DNA from: Gymnogyps californianus
Taxonomy: Eukaryota > Chordata > Aves > Accipitriformes > Cathartidae
Length of the DNA stretch: 64,000 nt
Direction: 5' to 3'
Assembly: GCF_018139145.2 (NCBI RefSeq)
Contig: NC_059473.1
Location: 69,608,707 to 69,672,706, forward strand
The notes under the pieces are model-generated. The model ran no database searches. It had not been told where the DNA came from and saw only the letters and a list, made by a program, of their open reading frames with translations. Shown one piece after another: positions 25,043 through 38,250 of the stretch. The stretch's first letter is position 1, and each line of letters begins with the position of its first letter. Both the position numbers and the translations under genes were made by a program.

Positions 25043-28000
25043 CTAAACAGAGGAGCAGATTTCTCAAATACTAGATCTAGTTATTCAGTAAGCAAAATAT
25101 TGTAGGGTTATGGTTCCTCTTCCCTCCTCACAGTTTCATCAGCAATGTACTGGGGACTGTTACGACCCTTTTTATTTTTGTGTCCTATTTCCTCTTCCTT
25201 AATTTACAGAGACTAACTGGCTCTGTACCAACAGAGTCCAAAACTGCAGCTGATGCTTTTAAAGCTATCATCAAGAATACTGGAATTAAAAGATATTCCA
25301 AACACAAGCGATACATTAGCAATTTCCCAAGAGTTACCTCTAATTTTGGGAACCTAGTTTTAGATAGTGAGGTGGCTTTATGAACTGTAATCATAACTAG
25401 AACTCTGTTTAAACCAGGACAGCATTCCTAATTACATAATCCTGAAGTTTGCAGCACAGTTAAATGACAAAATAATAAAAGAAAGCTGAGTAAAACTAAA
25501 GAACAAAAATAAAAGCCTCCCGAAATTCATATATCACCTCATCACCATATGAACACATGGCTCTGATGCTGTTTGCAGACAAAACTTTATCATCTTCCTT
25601 AGATCACAATGGAAGGCTAATACATTAATAGTACTTATATAAAAAGCAGATTGTTATGGCATACAGTAATAATATTTAGTCAGACAGTTTCCATGGAGAA
25701 CAGAGAGCTACAGTTTCAGGTGATACAAACTGGATCAAACTCTGTAGTGTTGCCCAGGATGAGAGTGTCTTTGCCCTTCCAAGTTAAATAGTTGTCTTCA
25801 AAACATGAAACTGTCCATTGAAATACAAAGCACGCTTACACAAAGTCAGACATCACATTGAGGTCTGCTACTAAGGATTCACAGCAGCCTCTGGCCACAA
25901 ATAAGCACTACTAAATGCAGACTAATTCTGAATGGAAGGCAAACAACCTATAGACAGAATAACCGGCACACAGATCTCAGTTAAAAGTGTCAATTAATTA
26001 GACCCTCTCTAATGACTGACCAGTATGATACACTTATTTTAAAAAGTTGAAATACAAGGATTTTTAGCCATTTTATTACTTAGAAATTGAATTTCTCCAA
26101 CACATGTGTTACGATGTTTCATAACGAATAGGCTAAAAAAAAATTGTGTATCAGATTCAGGAAACTGAACTGGATTCTTCAGCTGATAATCACAAACTTC
26201 CATAGCTTGAGAGGGGAATCATTATGCTTCAAATTTGCTCAATTCATCTTCAAGTTACTTTGGCCCAGATCACAGATAATACATATGCTGTTCACAGATA
26301 ATACTATAATACACAGATAATAAATGTTGTTCACAAATTACAGATAATTCAATGCTGTTCAAGACCAGAAGATTACTTATACCAACAAATATGACAGATA
26401 AATAGAAAAATTATTAAATTAGTATTTACTGGATTCATTTAAAAAGAAAACATCTTAAACCTACTTCAAGGAATTTACAAACCAATTGCAATAACATTTT
26501 GAAAAGCACATCATCTGAGCCTTTCCCAGGACACGGAATCAAACACAAATATACTGCCTCCAGAATAGGTGGGAGTTTTTATAATTTTTTTTTTCCTTTT
26601 TGATTTTAGCAAACTTACAGAAACATCTGATGAAAGTGTCCTGTTCAATTCCTAATAGCAATAAGCATTAGAAATTTCCTAAGACTTTGGACCAGAGACG
26701 ATTCATAGATTCCTTGCAGTGCAATGTGGCCTAAATTAAAAATATAAGCTATTCCATGTTATTTCATATAATTCCAATAAAAAGTTTTAATTGGCAGTAT
26801 TTTTATCTATGAAAATAACTTGATTAAGCTTTGCACGTCTACATGTGCATGAACATGGGTTAGCAGTTGCTCAAGGTGACATCTGCTATGAATCCTCAAC
26901 AGTGGCATAATATGCAGATCACATTTTACCTTCTCCCAAATTTATTTATGCCTCTTATAAATTTTAATACATTTTTTGTAAATCTGGATATCAAATAGAT
27001 TTTGTTTACACTTTTCTTCTTCCACACAGAAACCAGGGTTATTGTACTGTATTTTCAATCCCTGTATATACAGAGTTTTGCTGATTTTCAATGGATTGCA
27101 GTGCAACCTCAAAATAAAAGGACTTCGAATATAATATTTTTGCTGGCACATTTCAAGAACACTTTGTCCTCCAATTATTTTCTAAGATCGAGATGGCCAC
27201 AAAATGTATATCTGATTAGCTGGTAAAATAACATTACAAATCATAGCTACTCCCTTTATATATGCCAACCTCATTTACTGCACAAGAAAAGGCTGGATTT
27301 GTAAAGTGGGGAAATTAAGCTTTGTTTCCTAAAAGTGCACCACTGAAAGGGCAAGATCAGTCATGAAAATATTAGATATTTTTTCTGAAGTGTTTTTTTC
27401 TGATTGTTCCACTTTTCTCTTTTTTGTTCTTCAGTATGACTACACAGGGCACCTCTTGATGTATTAATCTGAAAAAAAATTGGAAACACTCCAAATGCAT
27501 AGTAAATACTTAAAGACATCAGAAATGTTTTTGGTAATACCATGCAACTCTTGTAACTGTTCTGCAGGAGTAAAAGCGAAATACTGTGTGAAAGACAATT
27601 CAGAATGAAGATGGTTGCTCAGCTGCTGTAGAAATCACAGTGGCACCATGGCATTGAACAGAACGTTGACTGTTGACACTGCTTTACCCTGATTGAGGAT
27701 CTGGCCCTGAGTTTATAATGCATAAGGATCAGGAGATTGAGAACTAAAGATCCAGAATCAAGAAATATTCAATGGTGCCTTTTCTAAATACATTTAAGTC
27801 TGTCTGATACTTCGTCACTGAAAGCAACACATTCTGTGTAGTGATCTTGATCCATCTTCATGGTCTCTCTGGGGCGTATATTCTGTGATGTCCTGCCATA
27901 ACAGACAGGACAGGGATAACAATACTGAGCTATGACAGAGGCTTTAAAAACATGCCACTGAAAGAGATTATCTGAGATATGGGGCGACTTAATGGAGCAG

Positions 28001-28270
28001 AGAAGAGTTTAAGGAGGCTGTAACCTTTCCCGTAGCATCATCAGTATGCAGCCTATGTCATGTGAAAACTAAGCAATATTCAGCCTCTCCATGTGTATTG
28101 CAGGTACTCTGTCCTGTGTGGGACAGTCTGTTCTGTGGCCTGCAAATCCGAGTCCTTTTCAAGGACATACTACACAAAACTGTACTTCCATTCCGCATGG
28201 AGATCTAAGGCTATGTTTATAAAACATAATGTAAAGGAAAAAATCCTGTAATTATCTATTGCAGCATATT
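25043..28270. other. AT-rich intronic sequence, nothing recognised
   Basis: No exon or clear transposon was seen. A loose repetition of cacagataat/ctgttcacag units occurs at about 26270-26362. Confidence 0.5.
26270..26362. repeat. Imperfect short tandem repeat
   Basis: Units containing acagataat occur four times, with tgttcaca or tgctgttca between them. Period varies from about 22 to 40 bases, so it is degenerate. Confidence 0.55.
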
Positions 28271-28274
28271 TTGT

Positions 28275-29560
28275 AAAGGGTAGACATGATGACCCAAATA
28301 ATTATAGTCTGGTTAGCTGAACTTCCGTTCTGAGCAAAGTCACAGAAAAGCTGATGCAACATAAAAGTACTAAAGAATTAAAGGATGGTAGCGTAATTAG
28401 TACCAATCAGCACAGTTTTATGGAAAACAGAACTTGTCAAAACTTCTGATGAGGTGACAAGTTCAGTTCACAGAGGAAAATGTGTTGACATAATACAACT
28501 TCTGTAAGGGCAGTTGTCTGCACAACATTCAGATTAAAAATTAGCACTGCACAAAATTCCTTGTAGCACATACCAATCATTTGGAAAACTAGTTCACCGG
28601 CAAATCTCAGAAAACAGCTGTTAACTGGGAACAATTGTGCGAAGAGGAATTTCTAGTGGGCTAGTGCAAAGATCTTGAGCAATTACTATCCAATATTCAT
28701 TTATCCAGAAGAAATTACACATTCATGTTAGCAAAAACATGCAGTTAATACAAAAATGGTGGAATGATGAACAGTAATAAGGAGCAGACAGTGCTACACA
28801 TATACCTGAATTACGGAGTAAGGTGGACTTTTCAAAGTTATACATTTTAATACCTCATGATGAGGAACTAGGAATGCAGGTCACAGATTTTCTGACGAAT
28901 GCCCGTATTTTGGAAAATCATTCTCAGACAGGATTTTGAGATCTACAGCAGCTAATGAACTAGAATTCCCAGAGTAAAATCATGGAGAAAAGAACAGATG
29001 CAATCCCTGAACATATATGTAGAATGTGTGTGTTTGAACTGGACTTTTTATTTAGCCTGTTCTTGACACTGTTGAGACCATTACTGGGAAACAGCTCTCA
29101 TATCTCACTTTCAAATGAATATTGAAAAAGTGAAAAGAGTTCCAGGAAGAGCTCAAAAAGTTATTCTGGATCTGGGAAGCCTGAATTACAGTGAGAGATG
29201 TAAGAGTCACAATCTTTTTAATTTAACCTAGTAGGTTAATAGTAGTAATCATTATAATTTAAAATTGGTAAAGATGATATAGTACGAGTGGTGCAAGAAG
29301 GAAGACAATATAAATATGAACAGAAAATTTCTGATGATGGAAGATGCTAAATTTACCACACAAAGGTATAACAAGATGTACAGGCTGGAAGTAGAAGCTA
29401 AATAAATTCAGATGAGATAGGAGCAATTTTTTAACACTAGAGATATCCACTCAGTAGAACAACTTATCTAGAACAATGGCTTTTCTATCACTTTAAATCT
29501 TTTAGACTAGAATGAATTTCTTTCTATAAGATAAGAAGAAGTTCCATCAGAATTTGAAAA
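28275..29560 (+). mobile_element. Ancient CR1-type LINE body (reverse transcriptase region to 3' part)
   Basis: Decayed non-LTR retrotransposon. The left part (gatgacccaaataattatag, then aatcagcacagttttatgg and acttgtcaaaac) matches the CR1 reverse-transcriptase segment that normally encodes DPNNYRPVSLTS and QHGF. The middle has aggatcttgagcaattact-like text, where the usual GPLLF segment lies. The right part (gttgagaccattactggga, aagagttccaggaagagct, ttacagtgagag, ggtataacaagat, ggctggaagtagaagctaaa) follows the 3' CR1 body in the correct order. Frames are broken everywhere. It belongs to an old amniote CR1 lineage rather than a young avian subfamily. Confidence 0.78.
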
Positions 29561-29564
29561 ATTA

Positions 29565-32500
29565 CTCAGTGAAATTTAAAGGACTGTGTTATTCAAAAGA
29601 TCTAACTAGAGGATCATAATGGGCTCTCACAGTCTTAAAACGGATTACTTGCATCTCAGATAACATGTAATTTTCAACAGAAGAGCACATAGCAAGTATA
29701 AAGGAGAAATTGCCAGAACATTTCAAGAAATACCTTTGACCTTGTTACTGTCCCCCAACAAAATATGGGTTTATTTTCTCCCTCAGCAGGAGTTACCGTT
29801 TTAATGACTTTTTCCGACAGATGACGTATCTGATGATGTAAAGTTGGACTGAATGAAAAGATTTTCCCATTAAAAAGCACCAGCAATTTCACGAGTATCA
29901 TATTTCTGGTAAGCCAAGTCACATTATTTTTAAACTGAGTTACTTAAATATAGTATCTTTACAGTAACAATAAAAAACTACATCCTTCTTATTTAAAAAT
30001 ATTTTATAGCTCTTATTGTACAAAATCCAACCTCTCTTGTAACACTTCCAATTCCCTTTTTTCCTTACCTTCCTTCCTTTTCGCATGCTTAAATTTTCAC
30101 AAGCAGGTGAATGCTCACAGTATTGTTACACTTTTTATATATATTAAAAGACATTACAAGTGTCTTTTGACATGGGAAAGACTTAAAAACCTGTCTACAT
30201 GTTCGTGTTTGTACCAACACTGTAATGAGGCAATAAAAAGGGACAAACACTGATTTTGGCAATAAAACAAGAATGCCCCAAAATATCAGATCTGTTGAGG
30301 AAAAATATTTTTTATATTTATGCTTTTCTGCATAGAATCATTTTTACACCAGTTTTTATTATCTTGAGCCTGCCACCTACATACTGCTTATGCTGGTGTG
30401 TGTACCGCACAAAAGTCACCCCATGCACAGCCCCTCAGCTTTCTCACACACAGATACAGTTCTTATGCAATCTCCAGAGAATTTTGTACAGTCAGCCCTG
30501 AAAAACAAAAAAACCCCACCTCCAAAATCCTATATCCATTATTTGAAATACTTAGAAAAGTGTCTTAAGCAAAGAGACGAAACATGTAAACCTCTTTATT
30601 AGAGGACTTGTTTAAGAAAACTTTGACTAATTCCACTGAACATTCCCCAGCTTTTGAGGTTGGTGATTAAGGTGTAATTTTGGCTACGAGATACCATCCT
30701 ATGTTAAAGAATTTTATTGCACTTTTAAGAGCACAAATCTGAAAGTAAAAAGTCACATAATATTTCATCTACATGAAAATATATTCAATGAACTTTCCAA
30801 TACTGTGCATTTTTATTGCCACAAGTATTATTTTTGTCTGAAGTGCTAAAAACTTACATCCCATGAAAAGGAAAAATTTTGGTGTTAACCATCAAGTCAG
30901 TTCTCTGACAATATTTAGATATTTTTAGTGTTGCAGCATTAGCGTAGAAATATTTTGTTCTTCTATTTGGCATGTGTCAAGAAGATTTCTAGCAGTCCAA
31001 AAAATTACTAACAATTACCACTAAGATGCAGACAGTTTTTCCAGATACTGCAGCATTTCAATTTTATAGCCTAAATCAGAAGAAGAAGCATCATTTTATC
31101 TTCTGCCATCGTAAGTGCATTTCATATTGGAAAGCTGGAACAAAGCAATGAAATAACCTATTCTAAGCCAAGCACTGTAAATTCAGTTTTTGATGGCTTT
31201 TTATATATGATGGCTCAAAAAAAATTCACCATATTTTAGCATTAAATTCAAGGTCTAATTAGTCATTACTGGTACCTTTTTTCAAATGTGAAATGACATT
31301 TTCTTCAGAAAAGTACAGTAGTGTGACTTATTAGGATTTTCCTCTCCTAGCTTAATATTTATTTTAAATACATTGCCTATCATTTAAGCTGTGCAATTCA
31401 CGTCAAGGCACTGAAGACAGAAAATACTCTTACACTCAATGTTTTCTGAAACCTTGCCTTCACTAGTTCTGTTTTTAACATTTCAATGAAATTATAAAAA
31501 AAAAATTGAGATTTCTCATAAGACAGCCTATAGTATGTATAGTCTGAGCACTTGCACACTGTAAGTCATTAGAGACAAAACCTGCAAAAGAGACTGGTGA
31601 AGGGAAGGTATCTCAATATTCAAGGGAAGGTATATCAATAATCCCAGCAATCATTTCACATCCAGGCTGAATGCTCTTTATCACTCTGGCCTATCATTCC
31701 TTCATCTTCTCCACTACATCACATACCAATAGGTACATGCAATGCGGCTACATTTACTTAGTCTGTAATCCTATGTTGCTGAAGGAAGAACTACATAAAC
31801 TACATTTTAAAAAGGAAATAAAAGATACTTAAAAGATAATTATGCAAATCGCCCCTCCTCTCAACACTTTCAATATTGAGCTCAGGTACAGCAATAGCCT
31901 GTATAATGACTACAAACCCAAGTAATCTTCAAGTGGGAGCAAGCACACCTCAGTCTGTTGGCATCAATTCACTGGACATTATCTTGCAATGGTGCTTCAA
32001 AGTAAATACAATTGTGCTCAAAGCATGGCTTTTTTTAAAATAACGCATTCAGTCTCTATCAGGGAAATGGATGAAAAGCAGTATTTCCATCTTGGGTAGC
32101 TAGAAGTCTGTCAGAGATGGAGCACTCAGCTCTAGCATAAAGCTCACAAGTTAAAATCATCCATATGATAGCATCTGGTAGTAGAAATATCTAGTATTAG
32201 ATGAGTTAGTGGGTTCTTTTTTCCTGGTGTTCCACTGCAGCCTTCTGCCTGGGCATTAGGACATGACTAGGGACAGTACATGACAGAATAGGAAAAATGA
32301 AGTAAAATATGAAATGTCCATAAGTCAACATTTTCCATAAGACTTTTGATTACATTCTGCGTTTAAACATCACGAAAACAGAAAACAATTTAACTTTGCT
32401 CTTTCCATATGGTCCTTTAAATCTCATATTGTTTGGATTCAATGTTAAAATAGATTATTTGCCTTGTTATTCTATGTAGACTGAAGAAATTCCAAGCAAC

Positions 32501-33680
32501 AGCATTTTTTAAATCATAAATTTGACATATCTGGAAGGGAGTTAAAACAGCTTTTAATCATCAAATAGATTTGTCGTTTTAAGGATGCTGTACTTATTAC
32601 ATTATTTTCACTGAGGTAAGAAACAAATCTGAATGCTTTCAACAGTGTTTTTAAATGCTTATAGATTTGGGGAGGAAATGCAAAATGGTCTTTCAGTTGC
32701 CTTTCTTGAAAATTCAGCATGTCTTTTCAAGGACTGGTTTTAATGAAATTGAAATGCTTAGAGAAATTATAGGAATCCACTAGAAGTAGAAATGTTTCAC
32801 TTGCAATATTATACCCTTTGCATTTATTAGGATAGAAGTTTATTGAGATTTTATGGTGGTGGTAATGCTGATCATTACAAATGTTTTATCTGGGTTAGAA
32901 CATTAAGTTGCCTAAAATTGCCTTCCTTTCCCAAGAAGACACAATACATGTTACTAACTCAGTTCAGACTTAACTGAACAGAAGTTCACAAATTAGCGTA
33001 AACTAGTGAAAAAAAAACCAACCCACAACAATTAAATGTGTTCACAGCACAGTAGCTGCAGTAGAATAATATAATTGATTAAAAAGATGGTTTCTGGTTA
33101 ACTTCATGTGGCTGTTGTTCCTGTATTAGCTTTTCCCACAGAAAAAGTATGGATATTACCGTTGATCCAACAAGGCTCTGAATTGTTTAGTGTGCATGCA
33201 GAAACTCTCACTTCTTTAGTGAAGTTTCACTGTGCTAATCCCCTTGGAATGCAGCATTTATCACCTACCAAACAAGTGTAAAATATTTCAGTCCAAGAGG
33301 ATTATCACTGCTGTCTTCTTCTCTGCTCTACTGGAGCAGAAGAGGAGAGGGAGGGAAGGTAGGCAGGGTGATTCACCAGCTACAAAAGCAAAAACAAGCA
33401 ATTACAAGAAAATTCCTAAATAATTTTGGCCAGTTGTCTTTGTCCCTCAGTTTTTTATTGTGAGGTTTTTTTTCATTGCTGTTTTTAAGAGGGCAATATT
33501 TACAAGCAACAAATCAAAACATGTCATATTTCCTGAAAACAAAAAAGCGGGGGAACCATAGCTGAAACTACAGCCCTGACACTGTGAGTGTAAAACAGAT
33601 ACTGGATGAAAATATTCTTTACTCCAAGAAGCTGTGACAGTCATTTACCCTTCATACAACCATTCTGGCATCCTGTTCCT
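29565..33680. other. AT-rich intronic sequence, nothing recognised
   Basis: No gene or repeat family was identified. A short imperfect duplication (gggaaggtatctcaat and gggaaggtatatcaat) lies at about 31600-31640. A single POU-type octamer ATGCAAAT lies near 31843. Confidence 0.5.
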
Positions 33681-33684
33681 TCTT

Positions 33685-34210
33685 CTTGAACAATTTTATT
33701 TATTATTTTTGATACAAATGAACAGAACTGAATGCAGTAGTTAATACTGGGGTTCACCATGTTTTTTGACAGTAGTATGGTATTCTTTGCCTGGTGATCT
33801 GCTCCTTTCCTAGCAGGGCTTAACACTGTTTTTTCAGTGTTGAGCTGATGTTTTCAGAGAACTAGTCACATGATAGATCTTTTTCCCAAGTGGTAACAGC
33901 TAATTTAGAGCCTATCACTGTATATTTATCATCAGGGCCTAATTGCCCTATCAGTGCTACTTTGTAAAATACAAAGATTGTGAGATTGATCTGCAATTCT
34001 ACCCAGCCTCTTAACTTTGACTAACCTGAAGCTCTCTGTATACTCAGCTATTTTTGTCACCTCACTTTATTCATCACTTTTGCTTGACCAACGCTGAATA
34101 TTCTGCTGAAGTAAAGGTTCTAGCACAAATCCTGCTGGGATCCATTGGCCAGTTCTTCCCTTGTGAAAACTACCTCTTTGTTTTCTATCTTTTGTTTCCT
34201 ATATGCTTAT
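33685..34210 (-). mobile_element. Ancient CR1-type LINE fragment
   Basis: Read on the plus strand, the text runs aacagaactgaatgcagtag, tactggggttcacca, gatctgctcctttcctag, gagctgatgttttcagagaa, agatctttttcccaagtgg and taacagctaatttagagcc. It ends near cttgtgaaaactac and tctttgttttctatctttt. This is the order found in reverse-complemented CR1 pol sequence of amniotes. It is heavily substituted with several small deletions and no open frame. Neither the 3' octamers nor a 5' end is present. Confidence 0.75.
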
Positions 34211-37160
34211 TGATTATTATGTAATATTTTACTATTAAAAAAGAAGAAAAGGGGAAATTAACAGCATTTTACTGACAGAACATTATAGCAAAATCCCTGG
34301 CTTTCTATCCGATTACATTTGCACCGCTGGAAATGACATTACCCTCAGTATGTTGTTCTTTCCCACAGAAAGCCCTCGGGTCTCCTGGAGGGCTAGCTGT
34401 AGGTGGAGGCCACACTGGGCTGAAAAATAGTCATTTTTCTGATAGACTTCCCTTTACTGATAGTTCTGATGAATTGTCTAATACTCAAGTGTTTGTGATG
34501 GCTAAAGATCCCATCATATTTTTGTTAGAGAGGTGTTGGCCTCTGTGTTAAGGTAGATGACCAGAAGGATTTAATCATATTCTGCATATCTAAATTCTTC
34601 TTTTTTGGGTAGGATATCCCTCTTCTTCTCTGATCTAAAAATGGTTGCTCATGCCTCCACCTTCAGTTACTGCTATGGTTCAGCTATGGATGGTGTGATT
34701 CCTATATCTATTGTTTACAAATTTATTTCATACTTCAAAATGTAAAGTGATGCTTAAATATAAATCAGACTTTTTTTTCCCCTGAGATTCTTATAAAAAA
34801 AGTCAGCTGTACTTCATTTCATGCTATAGGAATGACTGTTAAAGTTTCTTTACTCAAAGTGGTTTCCCATATTTTTGTCAGGGACAATCACCTTTTCTAT
34901 AGGATAATGTGACACCTTAAATTATGACAAACAGAAACTTTCAGTGCATCAGTATTCATTTAAATGTATTGTAGTTAATCTTCATGATTTAAGCCAGAAT
35001 ATTTGTTTTAGGAACCTAGAATACTGTACAAATGTTTAGCCTGCATAATCCCCAAAGTAAATATAATTTAAGAGCTATATGAATAACCTTTAAGCAATTG
35101 TCATTGAAATTCTAAAAGAAATTTGTTCAGTTTATCATCCTCCTTTTCCCCATTTCCTCAGTGCCACAAAAAATGAAACATAGATGTAAGCATTCATTTA
35201 AACTGGCAGACTGCGTCGTGACTCGTTTTTATCTTTAATTAAGTAGGTGAGCATACTGTTTCCAGAAAAATATTGTTCATATGGCTTCTAGAACATCAAA
35301 CCCAAGGATAACTAATAAAAGAAGTACAGTTAAAACTGCATTTAGTTAATATAGAACAAACTGAATTGTTGATCTGTTCTCCAGGTCTGTTTTCTAGATC
35401 TGTTCACCCAAAACCCAAACAAAAGAAATCATTACAAAGATTCTGCCACGCATACCCTACCAATATTTTTTCACTGATTGTTGTGAATTAGTGAGCAAAA
35501 CCCAACAAAATATAATTTCACAAAAATGTAGATATGCAACTTTCAGGAACCCTGAAATTCTTTCTTTAGTTTTTTATCGGTGATTCTTCAGGATAACACT
35601 TTTTTTTTCAAATGATACAGAAAGAAGAAGTAAAAGTGGCTGATCTTGCTTTTGATTTTCCTTATCTTTCAGATTACTCTCACCAGCTTCTTAAAGAAAG
35701 CAAATGCCCCATAGCTTGGAAACTCAATATGCCAAATAGACTCATCTAATCCATTATACTCATCAAATCTTTAAAAAGAAAAATATCTTTGGACCAAACT
35801 GACTGTCAGTCATTAGGTGGTGAAATAAACAGTTTCTAATATGAGAAGTTTTTTCCCCATAAAATTCTTTAAATAATTTGAACATACAAGTATGATAACC
35901 ATAGTAATCACAAAAGTTAGCAGAAGAAAGGTTAAATGTATTGATGACTAGTTGTCTTGTTAGCAATAGGCTGTAATTTTACTGAGGAAGGGAACAATTC
36001 ATACATAAGAAAACTTAAAGGGACCCATTTCTATGAGTAAGGTTTCAAGTAATTCCGCAATGTGAACAGGACTACACATGGTGAACCGTCAGAGTAAGGT
36101 GTCTCCACTAGTACTGCGAGGCACTTGAGGAATACTGAGTTTAACCTCACTGTGGTGCTGTCCTTTTCTTGCAGGCAGCTGTAATCATTTTTGGTTTACA
36201 GTGGCAAGAACTGAGAGCAGAAGCTGAGGCAGAAGCTCTGATTTACAGGAAATCTGGGTCAGAGCTGAAAAATGGACTCAAATCTCCCAAGGTTCAGTCA
36301 AGTGATATGAACTACAAAGTCATGTTCCTTTTCTGCAGTTAAATAACTGGCTCATTCAGTGAGCAGATGATATTTAATAGATTAATAAATGTTTACTTCT
36401 TCATGTACAGATTCAGATCCCCTAACATTTGCACATCTTTTATATTCCAAGTTCACTGAAATATGAAAGCCAAAAAACAAAACAAAACTCATACCATTAC
36501 TCATATGTTTATCTGTGTTTTGTGATGATAAATACCGGTACGTCTTTTCTACTAAATCTAATTTAACAACATTTTGGTGAGGATGGAAATTATCTATGCA
36601 TGCCTTACACGGTGTTGGTTTAGACACCGAATGCTTGCACGATGCATGCTCCATAACATGATTTCCATATCAATGAAACTAAAGTCTTCTTTTCTATTAT
36701 GAAACTGTTTTTGATGTGCACGATTCTCCAGACATCATCATGTTTTTAGGGATAAGATTTGACACTTTAAGAATCCCTTGAAGAGTCTATGTCAACTCCT
36801 GGCCTTGTTTTAGTCAATGGAATAAAAAAACCCCCATGCATTGACTTCAACAGGGACACGATTTCACCTGAAGTTTCCGCCAAAAAAAAAAGAAAAAAAA
36901 ATAGACCTCATTAAAAAGCTGAAGGAGCAATCACAGAGAATCAGAAAGACAGATAGATTTTTTTTTTTTTTGCAGTTTTAGAATAGCGAGTCTGTATTCG
37001 CTCCTGAGGTTCTGTTACAAAATTGCTAAACCATCAATCCCTGTGTTCTTATGAAATTGTAAGATGAAAAAGATACTTATATGAACTTTCCGGAGCAGTT
37101 CATACTAAAATAACTTTCCTTCTTCAGCTATGACAAGTGAGTTGGCTGTGGCAGTTTTGG
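34211..37160. other. AT-rich intronic sequence, nothing recognised
   Basis: Contains A- and T-rich homopolymers (36885-36901 and 36959-36972). A tcttgcag acceptor-like string near 36170 precedes an 80-codon open stretch on the plus strand, but no donor or family match supports an exon. Confidence 0.5.
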
Positions 37161-37164
37161 GGTG

Positions 37165-38250
37165 GCGGAGCAGTAGATAGGACATACTTGACTTTACTCT
37201 GGCTTCTGACACTGGGCTGTGTGATGTCACTTACATGCAAACTAAGAAAGTGCAGAATGGATTTAAATCACCATCTACCAGTTGCACAGCTGTTCACAAA
37301 AAGTATTTATCAGTGTTTGGCTGTTAGGCTGAGAAAGCGTTTGAAGTGGAAGGTGGGTATCCACTCCAGATGCAACTCAATTAATATTTTCATGAATGAT
37401 TTGGGTGATAGAATAGAACACTGCTTATATCATGCAGAAGGAGGATAGCAAACACTGCAGAGGGCAGGACTGCAATCCAAATGATTTCAGCAAATTGAAG
37501 AGATGACCCAAGAACAACAAGGTGAATTAAATAAAGAAAAGAGCAAAGTACTTCCTGTAGGCAGTAGAAATCAAACAGATTGAAGGTAAGTAACATTTGG
37601 CAAGGTAGCAAAATATGGCAGAGAGAACTGCAGGAGATTGTAATAGTGAGTCAGAAACGAGAATCAACACTGTAGCGCTGTGCAAAACCCAGAAAATCTG
37701 ATTCAGTAAAGCTTTAATGGCAGCTTTATAGATAAAATACTAGAGGTCCTATAGGTCTGCTTTACCTGGTGCTGGTGAGGTCTCAGCTGGAATACCCTTT
37801 TTTTTTTTTTGGCTACTTCATGCTAAAAGAACTACAGAGTATATAGGAAGAATCTAGAGGGGAACAATAAGACTAAGAGACCTAGAAAATATGAGCAATA
37901 AGAAAACATGAAAGAAATGTATCTACTTTGCCTAGAGAAGACAAAAAAATGAAGAATAAGCATGGTAAATGTCTTTCAACATGCAGATGGTATAATAAAG
38001 TGAATGTTTGTCCTGCCTCTTCAGGAAAGGTCAAAGATATTCAGTAAAATCATTTTGGTTGGATACTAGGAAAAACTTCCTGCATGCAAAAACAGGTTAC
38101 TTGGTAAAGATATGCAATCATTTTTAGTTTATAAAGAATCACTTAGTTAACCAAGTGTTAAAGACAGATTAAATATTATTATTAATTTCTATGTACAAGA
38201 AATATTATAAGAAGATCTCTTCTATCTTTATGTTTCTATAATTCTACTGT
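37165..38250 (+). mobile_element. CR1 LINE, 3' half of pol to 3' end, decayed
   Basis: Order and wording follow avian CR1: acttgactttactctggctt (pol), aactaagaaagtgcagaatg, then ttaatattttcatgaatgat, which reads NIFMNDLGD like the CR1 motif NIFINDL. Next come gaagagatgaccca, gcaaagtacttcctgtag, ggtgctggtgaggtctcagctggaata, the agaagacaaaaaaatgaag region, ggttggatactaggaaaaact and gatctcttctatc...ttctataattctac at the 3' terminus. A T run at about 37798-37811 interrupts it where other copies have an ordinary tract. The 103-codon frame at 37137-37448 is a leftover of the pol frame, not a functional gene. Confidence 0.85.

Noticed and set aside
36165..36300. Possible plus-strand exon after a tcttgcag acceptor
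   Set aside because: No matching donor, no recognisable protein, and it would be antisense to NKAIN2.
37137..37448. 103-codon frame with a NIFMNDLGD-like motif
   Set aside because: A remnant of CR1 pol, bounded by stops, without the rest of a reverse transcriptase, so not a functional gene.
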